A model generated the notes under the pieces. It searched no databases. It was not told the origin of the DNA and saw only the letters and a list, made by a program, of their open reading frames with translations. Positions 32,108 through 40,621 of a DNA stretch of 64,000 bases are shown here, piece by piece; within the stretch, counting starts at the first letter, position 1; each line of letters begins with the position of its first letter. The stretch is from Aeromonas hydrophila subsp. hydrophila ATCC 7966 (lineage in GTDB: Bacteria > Pseudomonadota > Gammaproteobacteria > Enterobacterales > Aeromonadaceae). The stretch is taken from contig NC_008570.1 of NCBI RefSeq assembly GCF_000014805.1, positions 414,501-478,500 on the forward strand, given 5' to 3'. The translations under genes and the position numbers were made by a program.

Positions 32108-33178
32108 CTAGTCCTCCTCCCCTGCCAGCACGCGCAGCACGATGCAGCTGGCATCGTCGGTGCTGCGGCCACTGTGGGCGATCACCTGGCGTGCCAGCTG
32201 GGCGGGCTCGGCGGCCAGATCCAGCGCACCGTCGCGCAGGTTGAGGGATTCGCTGATACCGTCCGAATAGAGCATTACCACGTCCCCCGCAACGAGTGGC
32301 TGGCGCTGCAGCAGGGGGGTGGGAAAGCGCTCTCCCAGCACCCCATCGCGGGAGATGCCGCGCCAGGGCTCGCGGCCACGCAGGCAGATGCGGGTATTGC
32401 CGATGCCGGCATAGCTCAGCTCGCCCCGTTCGCCGTTGACCAGGGCCACGCCAGCGGCGGCGCCCCGGGTGCCGATGCAGTGTTGGTGCAGCAGTTGCAA
32501 CAGGCGGGCCGGCTCCTGCTCGTGGGTTTGCTGCAGCGCCGCTTCCAGCACCTGGACCAGCTTGTTGGCCGAGGCGCCGTGGCCGCTCACGTCGATCAGG
32601 ATCAGCGACACCCCCTCCGGCCCCGGCCGGATGAAGGCCAGATCGCCGGAGACCCGTTCCGGATAGCAGGGGCGGTTTTCGCTGGCCCATGCCAGTTGCA
32701 GGCCGGCGTGCAGCTGGCCGGCACTGGCGAGGGGGGCGATTGGCCTGGATACCAGGGGCGCCGCGCCCAGCCACTTGCGGGCCTGCACCAGAGTCCCCCC
32801 TTCCGGCGGGGTGCTGATGGTGAGTTCCGACATCATGCGGCGCACGCCGGGCAGGCCCAGGCCCAGGGTGCCCGAGGTGCTGTAGTGATCCTGCATGGCC
32901 TGATGCACGTCCCCAATGCCGGGGCCCTGATCGCGGGCGACGATGTCGATGCAGGGGCGTCCTCTGGGATGGTGGAGGGTGAGGGTGATCTCCCCCCGCT
33001 CGGCGTATTTCAGGATGTTGCTGCCAAGCTCGGAGACCACGGTGGAGAGCATGGCACGGTCCACCTCGGACAGGTTGGCGATGAAGGGAAGGCGGCGTAC
33101 CGCCATCACCGTCAGGTGCAGGTCGATGTCGTGGCGCAGCGGGTAGCTGGCCTCTAGCACGCTCTGTTCCAACTGCAT
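32108..33178 (-). CDS. RsbT-like kinase fused to RsbX-like PP2C phosphatase
   Basis: A 356-residue fusion. Residues 1-138 are an RsbT-type switch kinase: SELGSNILKYA (N box), ARDQGPGIGDV and the ATP-lid YSTSGTLGLGLPGVRRM, which track B. subtilis RsbT closely. Residues 155-356 form a SpoIIE/RsbX-type PP2C phosphatase with metal-binding aspartates in VSGDLA, IDVSGHG, YSDGIS and TDDAS all present. In the classical stressosome RsbT phosphorylates STAS proteins and RsbX removes the phosphates; here one chain carries both. It lies 6 bases after the RsbS-like gene. Confidence 0.9.
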   Translation of the reverse strand: MQLEQSVLEASYPLRHDIDLHLTVMAVRRLPFIANLSEVDRAMLSTVVSELGSNILKYAERGEITLTLHHPRGRPCIDIVARDQGPGIGDVHQAMQDHYSTSGTLGLGLPGVRRMMSELTISTPPEGGTLVQARKWLGAAPLVSRPIAPLASAGQLHAGLQLAWASENRPCYPERVSGDLAFIRPGPEGVSLILIDVSGHGASANKLVQVLEAALQQTHEQEPARLLQLLHQHCIGTRGAAAGVALVNGERGELSYAGIGNTRICLRGREPWRGISRDGVLGERFPTPLLQRQPLVAGDVVMLYSDGISESLNLRDGALDLAAEPAQLARQVIAHSGRSTDDASCIVLRVLAGEED

Positions 33179-33184
33179 GCTGCG

Positions 33185-33559
33185 CTACTCCTCATCCTTG
33201 AGCGTCGTGCGAACATGGGCGAAGGCATCGTCCATGTCGAGAAAGCAGCGCAGCGGCCCGGGCTCGGCATCGGCCAGCGCCAGGAAGGCCGCGATCCCTG
33301 CATTGAGTCCCACCAGCAGGCAGACGGCACCGAGCAGGCGACACACCTCGGCCAGTTTGCGTACCTGCCTGAATTCGTGGTGATCGAGCAGCATGACCCC
33401 GGAGAAGTCGAGCAGTACCGCGTGCTGGCGGCCCAGCATCAGCCGCTGGGAAAGGGCCTGCATCAGTTGCTGCATGCCCTCGTCACCGAGGTCGGGGCGC
33501 ATGCTGACCACGATGCAGTCGGCCACGTCGGCGATGCCCAGATCATTGTTGAGCAGCAT
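33185..33559 (-). CDS. RsbS-like STAS protein with altered phospho-site
   Basis: Single STAS domain protein of 124 residues. Alignment by eye with RsbS places VLLDFSGVMLLDHHEF over the RsbS segment that ends in the phosphorylated Ser59; that position is His60 here. The rest of the STAS fold (LLGAVCLLVGLNAGIAAFLAL) is kept. It would be a scaffold subunit of a stressosome together with the RsbR-like protein but may not be phosphorylated at the usual site. Ten bases or less separate it from both neighbours. Confidence 0.82.
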   Translation of the reverse strand: MLLNNDLGIADVADCIVVSMRPDLGDEGMQQLMQALSQRLMLGRQHAVLLDFSGVMLLDHHEFRQVRKLAEVCRLLGAVCLLVGLNAGIAAFLALADAEPGPLRCFLDMDDAFAHVRTTLKDEE

Positions 33560-33568
33560 GCATCTCTC

Positions 33569-34789
33569 CTAGAGGGTGGATCCGACCCGCTTGAGGGCGA
33601 TCTCGAAGGCATCCCGCAGGGTCGCCGTGGTACGGATGTCGCCGACAGAGACCCCCAGCTCCACCATGGTGCGGGCGATGGCTGGAGAGACGCCGGAGAT
33701 GATGGCCTCGCACCCCATGAACTGGGTCGCCTTGGTGATCTTGATCAGCTGATTGGCGACGCCGGTATCCACGGTGGCGACCCCGGCGATGTCCAGTACG
33801 AAGACCCGGGCCCGGGTCTCGGCAATCTTGGTGAGCGACTTGTTCATCACGTCGGCGGTGCGCATGGAATCGATGATCCCCACCAGCGGCAGCAGCAGGA
33901 TCCCGTCCCAGATGGGGGTGACCGGGGTCGACATCTCCTGCAGCGACTTGTGCAGCTCCTCACGCACCCTGGCGGCTTCTTCGGCCTCCTCCATGGCGCG
34001 CTTGAGTTGGCGATGCTGCGCCACCTGGGCCGTGATGTCGGTGGCAAACTTGACGATCTTGCTGGGCTTGCCGGTGAGATCCAGCACCGGGTTGTAGGAG
34101 CCCTGGATCCAGATCTCTTCACCCTGCTTGCCGAGTCGGCAGAACTCTCCCGCCAGGAATTCACCGCGGCGCAGGGTTTCCCAGAAGCTACGATAGTCGG
34201 CCGACTGGGCGTAGTCAGGATCGACCAGCAGCCGGTGGTGCTGGCCCTTCAGCTCCTCCAGCTGATAGCCCACCGTCTCCAGGAAGCGGGCATTGGCATC
34301 GAGGATGATGCCATCCAGTGAAAACTCCACCTTGCCCATGACCCGGCTGAGGGCGTTGAGCTGCCCCTCGAAGTTGGCGTTCAGCTGCTTCTGCTCGGTC
34401 AGATCCATGCTGTATTCGATGACCTGGATCAGCGCGCCCTGTTCATCCAGCTGGGGGCTGCAACTGCCTCGCAGCCATATGTCCCGGCCCTGGCGATCGA
34501 GCCGATGAAACTCTCCCTCCTGTACCTGCCCCGTCCGCAGCGCCTGCCAACGGGCGACCTCTTCGGCGGATTCTTCCGCTTCCGCGGGGAGCAGCATGCT
34601 GTAGTGCTGACCCTTGAGCTCGGCCAGCTGATATCCCATGATGGCGAGAAAACGGGGGTTGGCATCCAGAATCAAGCCGTCTGGCGCAAGCTCGAGCCGT
34701 GCCATCAGCTGGTCGATGGCCTCCAGTCTGGCCTGGGGGGAAGCGGGAGTGACTGTATTCGAATGGGCAGCTGCGGTGTGCACGTCCAT
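33569..34789 (-). CDS. RsbR-like PAS-PAS-STAS stress sensor
   Basis: A 406-residue cytosolic protein. Two PAS domains (about 25-135 and 145-255) share repeated motifs such as ILDANxRFLxxxGYQLxELKGQ and are followed by a helical linker. The STAS domain (about 288-406) starts STPVTPIWDGILLLPLVG, as in RsbR. The two positions phosphorylated in RsbRA align with Ser308 (GIIDS) and Thr342 (ATVDT), 34 residues apart, so this protein keeps acceptor residues. Start at ATG 34789 after GGAG; the longer open frame adds 66 unlikely residues. First gene of the operon, divergent from an AraC gene. Confidence 0.87.
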   Translation of the reverse strand: MDVHTAAAHSNTVTPASPQARLEAIDQLMARLELAPDGLILDANPRFLAIMGYQLAELKGQHYSMLLPAEAEESAEEVARWQALRTGQVQEGEFHRLDRQGRDIWLRGSCSPQLDEQGALIQVIEYSMDLTEQKQLNANFEGQLNALSRVMGKVEFSLDGIILDANARFLETVGYQLEELKGQHHRLLVDPDYAQSADYRSFWETLRRGEFLAGEFCRLGKQGEEIWIQGSYNPVLDLTGKPSKIVKFATDITAQVAQHRQLKRAMEEAEEAARVREELHKSLQEMSTPVTPIWDGILLLPLVGIIDSMRTADVMNKSLTKIAETRARVFVLDIAGVATVDTGVANQLIKITKATQFMGCEAIISGVSPAIARTMVELGVSVGDIRTTATLRDAFEIALKRVGSTL

Positions 34790-34930
34790 GGCATCTCCAA
34801 TAAATGGTGCAATTGATTTGAATGTCATTAGAAGGCGTACAGCAGTTATAGCCCACCGGGGCGAGAGCGGGGGGCAAGAAGTGCCGAAAGAGCCTGCTGG
34901 TGGGTGGGCCTTGGACTTGGGGAGTTCGTC

Positions 34931-35623
34931 ATGAACCTCTGGTATCGCGACTACCCGCAAGGCGCGCTCACCGCCCTCCACTGTCACGGCGGTTCACAGT
35001 TTTGCTATCTGCATCGGGGTGGTGGCGTGATCAGCAGTCAGGCGGCAGGCGTGCTGCTGGTGGCGGGCCAGCTCTGCCTGATCCCGGCCGGGCTTGCCCA
35101 TGAGTTCAGGGTGCTGCGTCACTCCCGGCTCAGTCTGATCTATCTGGATGACCTGGATGGGGGGAGTGAGCTGACGACCCGCCAGGTGAGCCCGCTGCTG
35201 GCTGGCCTGTTCGAGCGGCTGGCGGATATGGCAGAGCCGGGGCTCAGGGATGCCTATCTAACGGTATTGGCGGCCGAGTTGCGACAGGCGCCGGTGGCGG
35301 CTGGATTCATGCTGAGCGCGGCGCTGGACGTGCGGTTGCTGCGGGTGTTGGAACGGGTCTGCCGGCACCCTTCCATCGAATACGGATTGGCGGAGCTGGC
35401 GGCCGATTCAGGTGCCTCGGTGCGCACCCTCAACCGGCTGTTCAGCCAGCAGCTGGGCTGCAGCTTTCGGCAATGGCGGCAACAGGTGGTGATGGGACGG
35501 GCCCGCCAGTTGCAGCAACAGGGCCAGCCGCTGTCGCGGATAGCCCTCGAACTGGGTTACGGGGATTTCAGCGCCTTTTCTCACGCCTTCAATCGCTTCT
35601 TGCGGGAGCCGGCGGGGCCGTGA
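34931..35623 (+). CDS. AraC-family transcription regulator
   Basis: Regulator of 230 residues. An N-terminal cupin-like sensing domain (LTALHCHGGSQFCYLHRG) precedes a C-terminal double helix-turn-helix (LAELAADSGASVRTLNRLFSQQLG and IALELGYGDFSAFSHAFNRF), the AraC signature. GGGGAG precedes ATG 34931. It diverges from the stressosome-like operon across 141 bases, so it may regulate that operon or simply share its promoter region. Its 3' end overlaps the convergent NTF2-like gene by 35 bases. Confidence 0.87.
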   Translation: MNLWYRDYPQGALTALHCHGGSQFCYLHRGGGVISSQAAGVLLVAGQLCLIPAGLAHEFRVLRHSRLSLIYLDDLDGGSELTTRQVSPLLAGLFERLADMAEPGLRDAYLTVLAAELRQAPVAAGFMLSAALDVRLLRVLERVCRHPSIEYGLAELAADSGASVRTLNRLFSQQLGCSFRQWRQQVVMGRARQLQQQGQPLSRIALELGYGDFSAFSHAFNRFLREPAGP

Positions 35624-36008
35624 GGCGGGAGCCGAGATCCCGGTCTGCCGGCTCTCCCGCCAGCAGACAGGTCAGCTCATCGGTGTGACTCAGGCGTTCA
35701 CCCTGAAAGGTGAACAGGGCGCTTACCTTGCACTCGATCTGGGCGCCATCGTGACGCCAGGCCCGCACCCGATGCTGGGAGTGGACCCGGTTTCCCTCGG
35801 CCAGCAGCGAGACAAAGTGGATCTCGCAGCGGGCCAGGCTCTGGCGCAGGACCAGCAGGTGTTGCTCGAAGGCGGCGCGATCCAGCCGCTGGTCATCCAC
35901 CAGCTGGACATAGTCCGGGCAGAACCAGTGATCGAGCTCGGCCGGGGTGAAATCGGGGTCGCAGATGACCCGGTTGAGGCAGTCTTGCAGCCGTTGCTTG
36001 TAATCCAT
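35589..36008 (-). CDS. NTF2-like (SnoaL fold) protein
   Basis: Protein of 139 residues starting MDYKQRLQDCLNRVICDPDF. The pattern of an N-terminal helix, WFCPDYVQLVDDQRLDRAAFEQH and then strands (HFVSLLAEGNRVHSQHRVRAWR) is that of the nuclear transport factor 2/SnoaL superfamily, often polyketide cyclase-like or unknown enzymes. Ligand unknown. AGGAG precedes the ATG. The Pro/Ala-rich C terminus is the part that overlaps the AraC gene on the other strand. Confidence 0.75.
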   Translation of the reverse strand: MDYKQRLQDCLNRVICDPDFTPAELDHWFCPDYVQLVDDQRLDRAAFEQHLLVLRQSLARCEIHFVSLLAEGNRVHSQHRVRAWRHDGAQIECKVSALFTFQGERLSHTDELTCLLAGEPADRDLGSRLTAPPAPARSD

Positions 36009-36223
36009 GATGGGCTCCTGAGTGGATGGGAGTGGCCAGTATGGGGCCTGTCGTCGGCACCGGCCTTGGTGCTCACGCCATGCTGTTTGGCGATTGCGCC
36101 AAGATGGGGGCTTGCCGTGGCGATGCGTGTCACTTGGCCCTGTTTTGTGGCGGGTTTCACGGTTTCCGGTGCCGGCATGGGGCAGGATCGGCCCCCTGTT
36201 TCCTTCATGTCACGAGCCGTATC

Positions 36224-36934
36224 ATGTCCTTATCTCCCCGTTTTGCCCTGCTTGCCTCCCTGGTCGCCGCCAGCCTGACCCTGCCTGCCGTGGCGGTCGA
36301 AGCCCCGGCCAGCCCCGCCGGTGTCACTGCAGTGACCCTGGCCCAGCAGGCCCCCATTCACTGGGTGTCGGTGACGCAGATTGCCAAGAGCCTGGATGGG
36401 TTGCCGCCGATGGCGGTAGGTTTCGACATCGACGACACCCTGCTCTTCTCCAGCCCGGGGTTCTATCGCGGCAAGCAGGAGTTCTCCCCCAACGACGAGA
36501 GCTACCTGAAGAACCCGGCCTTCTGGGAGAAGATGAACAACGGCTGGGACGCGTTCAGTGTGCCGAAGGAGGTGGGCAAGGCGCTCATCGCCATGCACCT
36601 TGAGCGCGGCGATCACATCTATTTCGTCACCGGCCGTTCGGCCACCAAGACCGAGACCGTCAGCCAGACCCTGCAGCAGACCATGAATATTCCGGCCGAC
36701 CAGCTCAACCCGGTGATCTTCGCCGGCGATCAGCCGGGCCAGAACACCAAGGTGCAGTGGCTCAAGGAGAAGCAGATGAAGATCTTCTACGGCGATGCCG
36801 ATGGCGACATCAAGGCGGCGCAGGAGCTCGGCATTCGCGGCATCCGGCTGCTGCGCTCGGCCAATTCCACCTACCGGCCGCTGCCGCTGGCTGGGGCGTT
36901 GGGGGAGGAGGTGATCGTCAACTCCCAGTACTGA
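36224..36934 (+). CDS. aphA: Class B acid phosphatase AphA
   Basis: Periplasmic phosphatase of 237 residues, the same length as E. coli AphA. The signal peptide ([21 protein letters not shown]) is followed by the HAD-type catalytic motif [12 protein letters not shown], then FVTGRS and [21 protein letters not shown]. It hydrolyses nucleotide monophosphates to release nucleosides and phosphate, and can transfer phosphate to other alcohols. The upstream 215 bases hold no gene. Ends at a bidirectional terminator shared with the metallopeptidase gene. Confidence 0.95.
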   Translation: MSLSPRFALLASLVAASLTLPAVAVEAPASPAGVTAVTLAQQAPIHWVSVTQIAKSLDGLPPMAVGFDIDDTLLFSSPGFYRGKQEFSPNDESYLKNPAFWEKMNNGWDAFSVPKEVGKALIAMHLERGDHIYFVTGRSATKTETVSQTLQQTMNIPADQLNPVIFAGDQPGQNTKVQWLKEKQMKIFYGDADGDIKAAQELGIRGIRLLRSANSTYRPLPLAGALGEEVIVNSQY

Positions 36935-36954
36935 CGTTCACCCATGAATGGAAA

Positions 36955-36990
36955 AAGGGCCGGATCCTGTCAGGATCCGGCCCTTCTTTT
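36955..36990. terminator. Bidirectional terminator aphA / ypfJ
   Basis: GGGCCGGATCC-TGTCA-GGATCCGGCCC, an 11-bp perfect stem flanked by AAAAA and TTCTTTT, between convergent genes. Confidence 0.93.
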
Positions 36991-36996
36991 GGGCGT

Positions 36997-37842
36997 CTAG
37001 CGGGCGGCGAAGGTATTGCAGCTGGCGGGCTTGCCGCTGTCGAAGCCGCGCTTGAACCAGGCGTAGCGCTGGGCCGAACTGCCGTGGGTGAAGCTGTCCG
37101 GGATCACCCGGCCCTGGCTCTGCTGCTGCAGACGGTCGTCGCCGATGGCCTGGGCGGCGTTGAGCGCCTCTTCCAGATCGCCATGCTCCAGCACCTGTTC
37201 CTGCTGCATGTAGTGACCCCAGACGCCGGCAAAGCAGTCAGCCTGCAACTCGAGTTTGACCGACAGCTTGTTCTGCTCGGCCCGGCTCAACCCCTGCTGC
37301 TGCTCACGTATCTTGCGCTCGATGCCGAGCAGGTTCTGCACGTGGTGGCCCACCTCGTGTGCCACCACGTAGCCCTGGGCAAAGTCGCCGTCGGCCCCCA
37401 GCTTGTCGCGCATCTCCTGATAGAAGGAGAGATCGATGTAGACGGTGCGATCCGCCGGGCAGTAGAAGGGGCCCATCACCGACTGGCCCTGGCCGCAGCC
37501 GGTACGGGTTGCGCCGCGATAGAGCACCAGTTTGGGGGCCTGATAGCGGCTGCCGCTCTGCTGGAAGATTTCGCCCCAGGCATCTTCGGTGGAGGCGAGC
37601 ATCACCGAGGTGAACCTGGCGAGGGGATCCTTGGCCGGCTGAGACATCTCCTGACGCTGGGGCTGGCTCTGGGTGGTCGGCTCGCTGAGCAGGGGGGAGA
37701 GGTCCACCCCGTAGTAGCCGGCCACCATGACCACCACCAGCAGGATCAGACGCCCCTTGCCGCCGATGGGGATACCGCCCCCGCTGCCCTGCTGGCGCCT
37801 GTCTTCCACATTGTTGCTCTCACGGCGATCTTGCCAGCGCAT
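36997..37842 (-). CDS. ypfJ: Neutral zinc metallopeptidase, YpfJ family
   Basis: A 281-residue protein with a basic N terminus ([11 protein letters not shown]), one membrane helix ([15 protein letters not shown]) and a periplasmic metallopeptidase domain with HEVGH ([15 protein letters not shown]). YpfJ/KPN_02809 proteins are predicted neutral zinc peptidases of unknown substrate. The [20 protein letters not shown] C-terminal end and single cysteine pair are typical. GGGGAG lies before the ATG. Confidence 0.9.
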   Translation of the reverse strand: MRWQDRRESNNVEDRRQQGSGGGIPIGGKGRLILLVVVMVAGYYGVDLSPLLSEPTTQSQPQRQEMSQPAKDPLARFTSVMLASTEDAWGEIFQQSGSRYQAPKLVLYRGATRTGCGQGQSVMGPFYCPADRTVYIDLSFYQEMRDKLGADGDFAQGYVVAHEVGHHVQNLLGIERKIREQQQGLSRAEQNKLSVKLELQADCFAGVWGHYMQQEQVLEHGDLEEALNAAQAIGDDRLQQQSQGRVIPDSFTHGSSAQRYAWFKRGFDSGKPASCNTFAAR

Positions 37843-37913
37843 ATGCTTGCTCCCCTGCTGTCCGGTGGCAGTAATGATAATGGCTGGCGGGGTGGCTTGC
37901 CTAACGGGAGCCG

Positions 37914-37934
37914 GCCGGCGACCGGGTCGCCGGC
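37914..37934. repeat. Perfect inverted repeat in the intergenic gap
   Basis: GCCGGCGAC-CGG-GTCGCCGGC, a 9-bp stem with a 3-base loop lying 15 bases beyond the stop of the 87-residue gene. No T run follows on either strand, so it may be a Rho-linked or processing hairpin. Confidence 0.6.
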
Positions 37935-37949
37935 GGTGGTAGCGGGCGT

Positions 37950-38213
37950 TTATTCGGCCCAGGGCATCTCGGGCAGGGAGTCCAGAAACTGGCCGTAGCG
38001 CTCGAGGTTGAAGGGGCCCTGATCCGCTTCCATCGCCATCAGCTCGGCCCCTAGTGCACAGGCGATATATTGCAGCGTCTCTTCACGGGGGGTGCCCTTC
38101 ATCACCAGCCGCATCAGGGTCGCCTTGACCTGCAGCGGGTGGCCGTCGCTCAGCTGGTTGTCGACCATCTCCAGCAGGGTTTGTTCGTCGAAGAACTCGG
38201 TGGGTTCGCTCAT
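37950..38213 (-). CDS. Small acidic protein of unknown function (87 residues)
   Basis: I do not recognise the family. Acidic, helical and cytosolic, starting [19 protein letters not shown] and ending [12 protein letters not shown]. The central part ([27 protein letters not shown]) reads as a two-helix bundle. GAGG precedes the ATG. Transcribed divergently from the HDOD gene, with about 170 AT-rich bases between them. Confidence 0.75.
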   Translation of the reverse strand: MSEPTEFFDEQTLLEMVDNQLSDGHPLQVKATLMRLVMKGTPREETLQYIACALGAELMAMEADQGPFNLERYGQFLDSLPEMPWAE

Positions 38214-38386
38214 GTGCTGTGCCTCGTCATGTCATAAAGGATGCCAGTATAGCGAGATGGCTATTAACACATTGAAATATTTCGATAAAAACATTTCGGT
38301 AGGGGCGGTTTTTGTTACCCATAATTAATGTGGGTTTGCTGTCGGCAAACAACAACCATCATAAAATCGCATGGACGGATATCAAT

Positions 38387-39208
38387 ATGCCCACCATAGA
38401 CTCGCTGTTATCCAAGCCCCAGAACCTGCCCAACGTGCCGGAAGTCATGCGCGAACTGGTGCAGACCTTCAACGAGAAAGAGCCGGATATCCTGCTGATT
38501 GCCAAGAAGATCAACAAGGATCCGGTGATCTCCGCCAAGCTGCTGCGGCTGGCCAACTCCGCCAAGTTTGGCGGCAGTCGCCAGGTCGCCACTGTCAACG
38601 AGGCCGTGGTACGGCTCGGGGTCGATGTGGTGCGCAATATGGTGCTCGCCTGCGGCCTGACAGGTTCCATCAATGCGGTGCCCGGCATCGATCTCAAACA
38701 TTTCTGGGGCAAGGTATTCGACGTGGCCGAACTGGCCAGACGGCTGGCCAAGCTCAAGGGAATGAAGGGGGAGGAGGTGTTCACCTGCGCCCTGCTCTAC
38801 GACATGGGGCGGCTCATCATGCACGTGGGGCTGCCGGAGAACATGGTGAACCACATCAAGGATCTGGAGCCCAGCAAGGGGCGCGCCAAGGCCGAGGAGC
38901 TGGTGGTCGGCTTCAACTATGCCCAGACCGGGGCCGAGATGGCCAGGCGCTGGCAATTCCCCCTGAGCATCTGCCATGCGGTGGAGTATCACTACAACCC
39001 CTTGTTGGCCAAGGAGTTCTCTGTCGAGGCCGCCCTCATCCATCTGGCCATCGCCCTGGCGGCGCAGTCCGACGTGGGGGACGAGGCACCGCCCGAGTGG
39101 CCCGCCCAGGTGGCCGAGCGGCTCGGCCTCTCCTGGTCCGATTGTGCGGCGGTGTTCGTGGCGCTGCGCGAGCAGGGTAATGGCTACGCCGGGCTGCTGG
39201 CGGCCTGA
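38387..39208 (+). CDS. HDOD domain signalling protein
   Basis: Protein of 273 residues made almost entirely of an HDOD domain (ISAKLLRLANSAKFGG, TVNEAVVRLGVDVVRNMVL, CALLYDMGRLIM). HDOD proteins resemble HD phosphohydrolases but lack most metal ligands and act as signalling or adaptor proteins, often in motility, biofilm or natural competence circuits. The ATG at 38387 begins MPTIDSLLSKPQNLP, the natural domain start; the longer frame adds 25 residues of AT-rich leader. The ribosome site is weak. Confidence 0.88.
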   Translation: MPTIDSLLSKPQNLPNVPEVMRELVQTFNEKEPDILLIAKKINKDPVISAKLLRLANSAKFGGSRQVATVNEAVVRLGVDVVRNMVLACGLTGSINAVPGIDLKHFWGKVFDVAELARRLAKLKGMKGEEVFTCALLYDMGRLIMHVGLPENMVNHIKDLEPSKGRAKAEELVVGFNYAQTGAEMARRWQFPLSICHAVEYHYNPLLAKEFSVEAALIHLAIALAAQSDVGDEAPPEWPAQVAERLGLSWSDCAAVFVALREQGNGYAGLLAA

Positions 39209-39325
39209 CACGGCTGATTTCATTGACCGGGGCCGCGCTGCGGCCCTTTTTCATGGTGACGGCCTTGCCAATAGCCGGTGGCGGGGGCAGTCTTGGGGCC
39301 TGTCTCTTCTATGCGAGCCCTTGTC

Positions 39326-39847
39326 ATGATCCTCTCCGAGCGCCTGGAACTGCGCGAACTGACCATTGCCGACGCCCCCTTCATTGTCGAACTGCTCAAC
39401 GACCCCGACTTTCACCGCTACATCGGCGATCGGGGCATCCGCACTCTGCAGGATGCCGAAAACTACATCCAGCAGGGGCCGGCGGTCAGCTATGCCCGCC
39501 ATGGTCACGGCCTCTATCTGGTGGCCCGGCGCAGCGACGGCGCCAAGCTCGGCATCTGCGGGCTGATCAAGCGCGATACCCTGCCTTGTGAAGACATCGG
39601 CTACGCCTTCCTGCCCGCCTATCGCGGTCAGGGTTATGGCATCGAAGCGGCGCAGGCAGCGCTGCAAGATGGTCGGGAGCGGCTCGGCATCGAGCGGGTG
39701 GTCGCCATCGTCACCCCGGGCAACGAGCGTTCGGTGGCGCTGCTGGCCAAGCTGGGGCTGGTACAGAGCAGGCTGGTCAAACTGGCCGAGGATGCGGATG
39801 AGTGTCTGCTGCTGGAGGTGCAAGGAGCACAGGCCTGCCGGGTCTGA
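39326..39847 (+). CDS. GNAT-family N-acetyltransferase (RimJ/RimL type)
   Basis: Acetyltransferase of 173 residues. It begins MILSERLELRELTIADAPFI, the usual RimJ/L start, with the acetyl-CoA loop near YAFLPAYRGQGYGIEAAQAAL and the C-terminal strand RVVAIVTPGNERSVALLAKLGL. Substrate unknown; relatives acetylate ribosomal protein N termini or small amines. An upstream in-frame ATG at 39311 would add five residues. Monocistronic. Confidence 0.85.
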   Translation: MILSERLELRELTIADAPFIVELLNDPDFHRYIGDRGIRTLQDAENYIQQGPAVSYARHGHGLYLVARRSDGAKLGICGLIKRDTLPCEDIGYAFLPAYRGQGYGIEAAQAALQDGRERLGIERVVAIVTPGNERSVALLAKLGLVQSRLVKLAEDADECLLLEVQGAQACRV

Positions 39848-39912
39848 GAGTATGGGGCTTGCCGGCCAAGAGTGCGGATTAGGCTATGCCTGAACAATTT
39901 GCGGGAGTAAGA

Positions 39913-39939
39913 CAAAGAGGCCGCCGTGAGTTGCGGCCT
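39913..39939 (-). terminator. Terminator of the 58-residue gene
   Basis: On the minus strand AGGCCGC, 8-base loop, GCGGCCT and CTTTGTC, 35 bases after the stop codon at 39974. Confidence 0.7.
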
Positions 39940-39973
39940 GTCTGCATCGGGCGCTGCCGTTGGGCAGGCAGGA

Positions 39974-40150
39974 TCAGTTGAGGTCTTCGATGGAGAACTC
40001 GCCAGCGATGCCGTCACAGGAGATGGCAAAACCGCCGCTGAAGCGGGTGCTGAACTGGATCAGGAACCCGTCGTCATCGTGCTCTTGCACGGGCAGGTTG
40101 ATGGGTTTGCTGCGACGCAGGGGTTTGTGTGTTTGTACTACTTTCATCAT
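39974..40150 (-). CDS. Very small unknown protein (58 residues)
   Basis: Not recognised. Reading the minus strand gives an intact 58-codon frame that starts with two adjacent ATGs (40150 and 40147) as MMKVVQTHKPLRRSKPINLP and ends IAGEFSIEDLN. Support for a real gene: a basic N-terminal half followed by an acidic strand-forming half, codon use like the neighbours, and a terminator placed correctly after the stop. The ribosome site (AGAGAAA) is weak. It is below the size usually annotated. Confidence 0.55.
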   Translation of the reverse strand: MMKVVQTHKPLRRSKPINLPVQEHDDDGFLIQFSTRFSGGFAISCDGIAGEFSIEDLN

Positions 40151-40565
40151 GGTATTTCTCTATATCAATTAGGTGTTTGCTCCTTGTATTGGCAAATGTC
40201 AGGTCAATGGGCGCGGTCAGCACGATTGCGGACGAGCGCGCAGGAATACCCAGCCCGGTTCAGGGGCGTCTGCACTTTCAAGGAATGCGCCAAGGACCAC
40301 GCGGATGCATGATGCTACTTGGGAGTGGGCAGATCGGGTCTGCACCGTGAGAGCCGGGCAACGCAGGCAGACAGCCTGAACGGTTCTCAAGGCGAGTAAA
40401 TCAGAAGAAGGTTATGCGGGTACTGGCAGGATTCATCGTGAGGTGAAGCATTTCAGGGTAAACATAATCAGGGCTGATTAACTAGCCGGCGCGCATTCTC
40501 TCCTCGACATGAGTAAAAAGCAAACAATTATTTGCAGTTTTTCCTTGAGGGTCGTCTGTCGGCCA
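40151..40565. other. Long intergenic stretch without a gene
   Basis: About 415 bases. I see no convincing open frame in any direction. It holds several short hairpins, including GCAGA-TCGGG-TCTGC near 40330 and CAGGC-AGACA-GCCTG near 40370, and an AT-rich end near 40520. It must contain the promoter of the 58-residue gene. A small RNA is possible but nothing here matches one I know. Confidence 0.4.
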
Positions 40566-40594
40566 CAAAAAGGGCTCCCGAGGGAGCCCTTTTT
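40566..40594 (-). terminator. Terminator of the antiporter gene
   Basis: AAAAAGGGCTCCC-GA-GGGAGCCCTTTTT, a symmetrical hairpin with A and T tails, 28 bases after the stop of the antiporter. It can work in both directions. Confidence 0.88.
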
Positions 40595-40621
40595 CATCAC
40601 CAGGTGACGTCAGCCGGTGAC

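Noticed and set aside
40129..40379. Short plus-strand frames in the gap upstream of the antiporter
   Set aside because: Overlapping frames in several registers, Cys/Arg/Ser-rich translations and no ribosome site; treated as non-coding.
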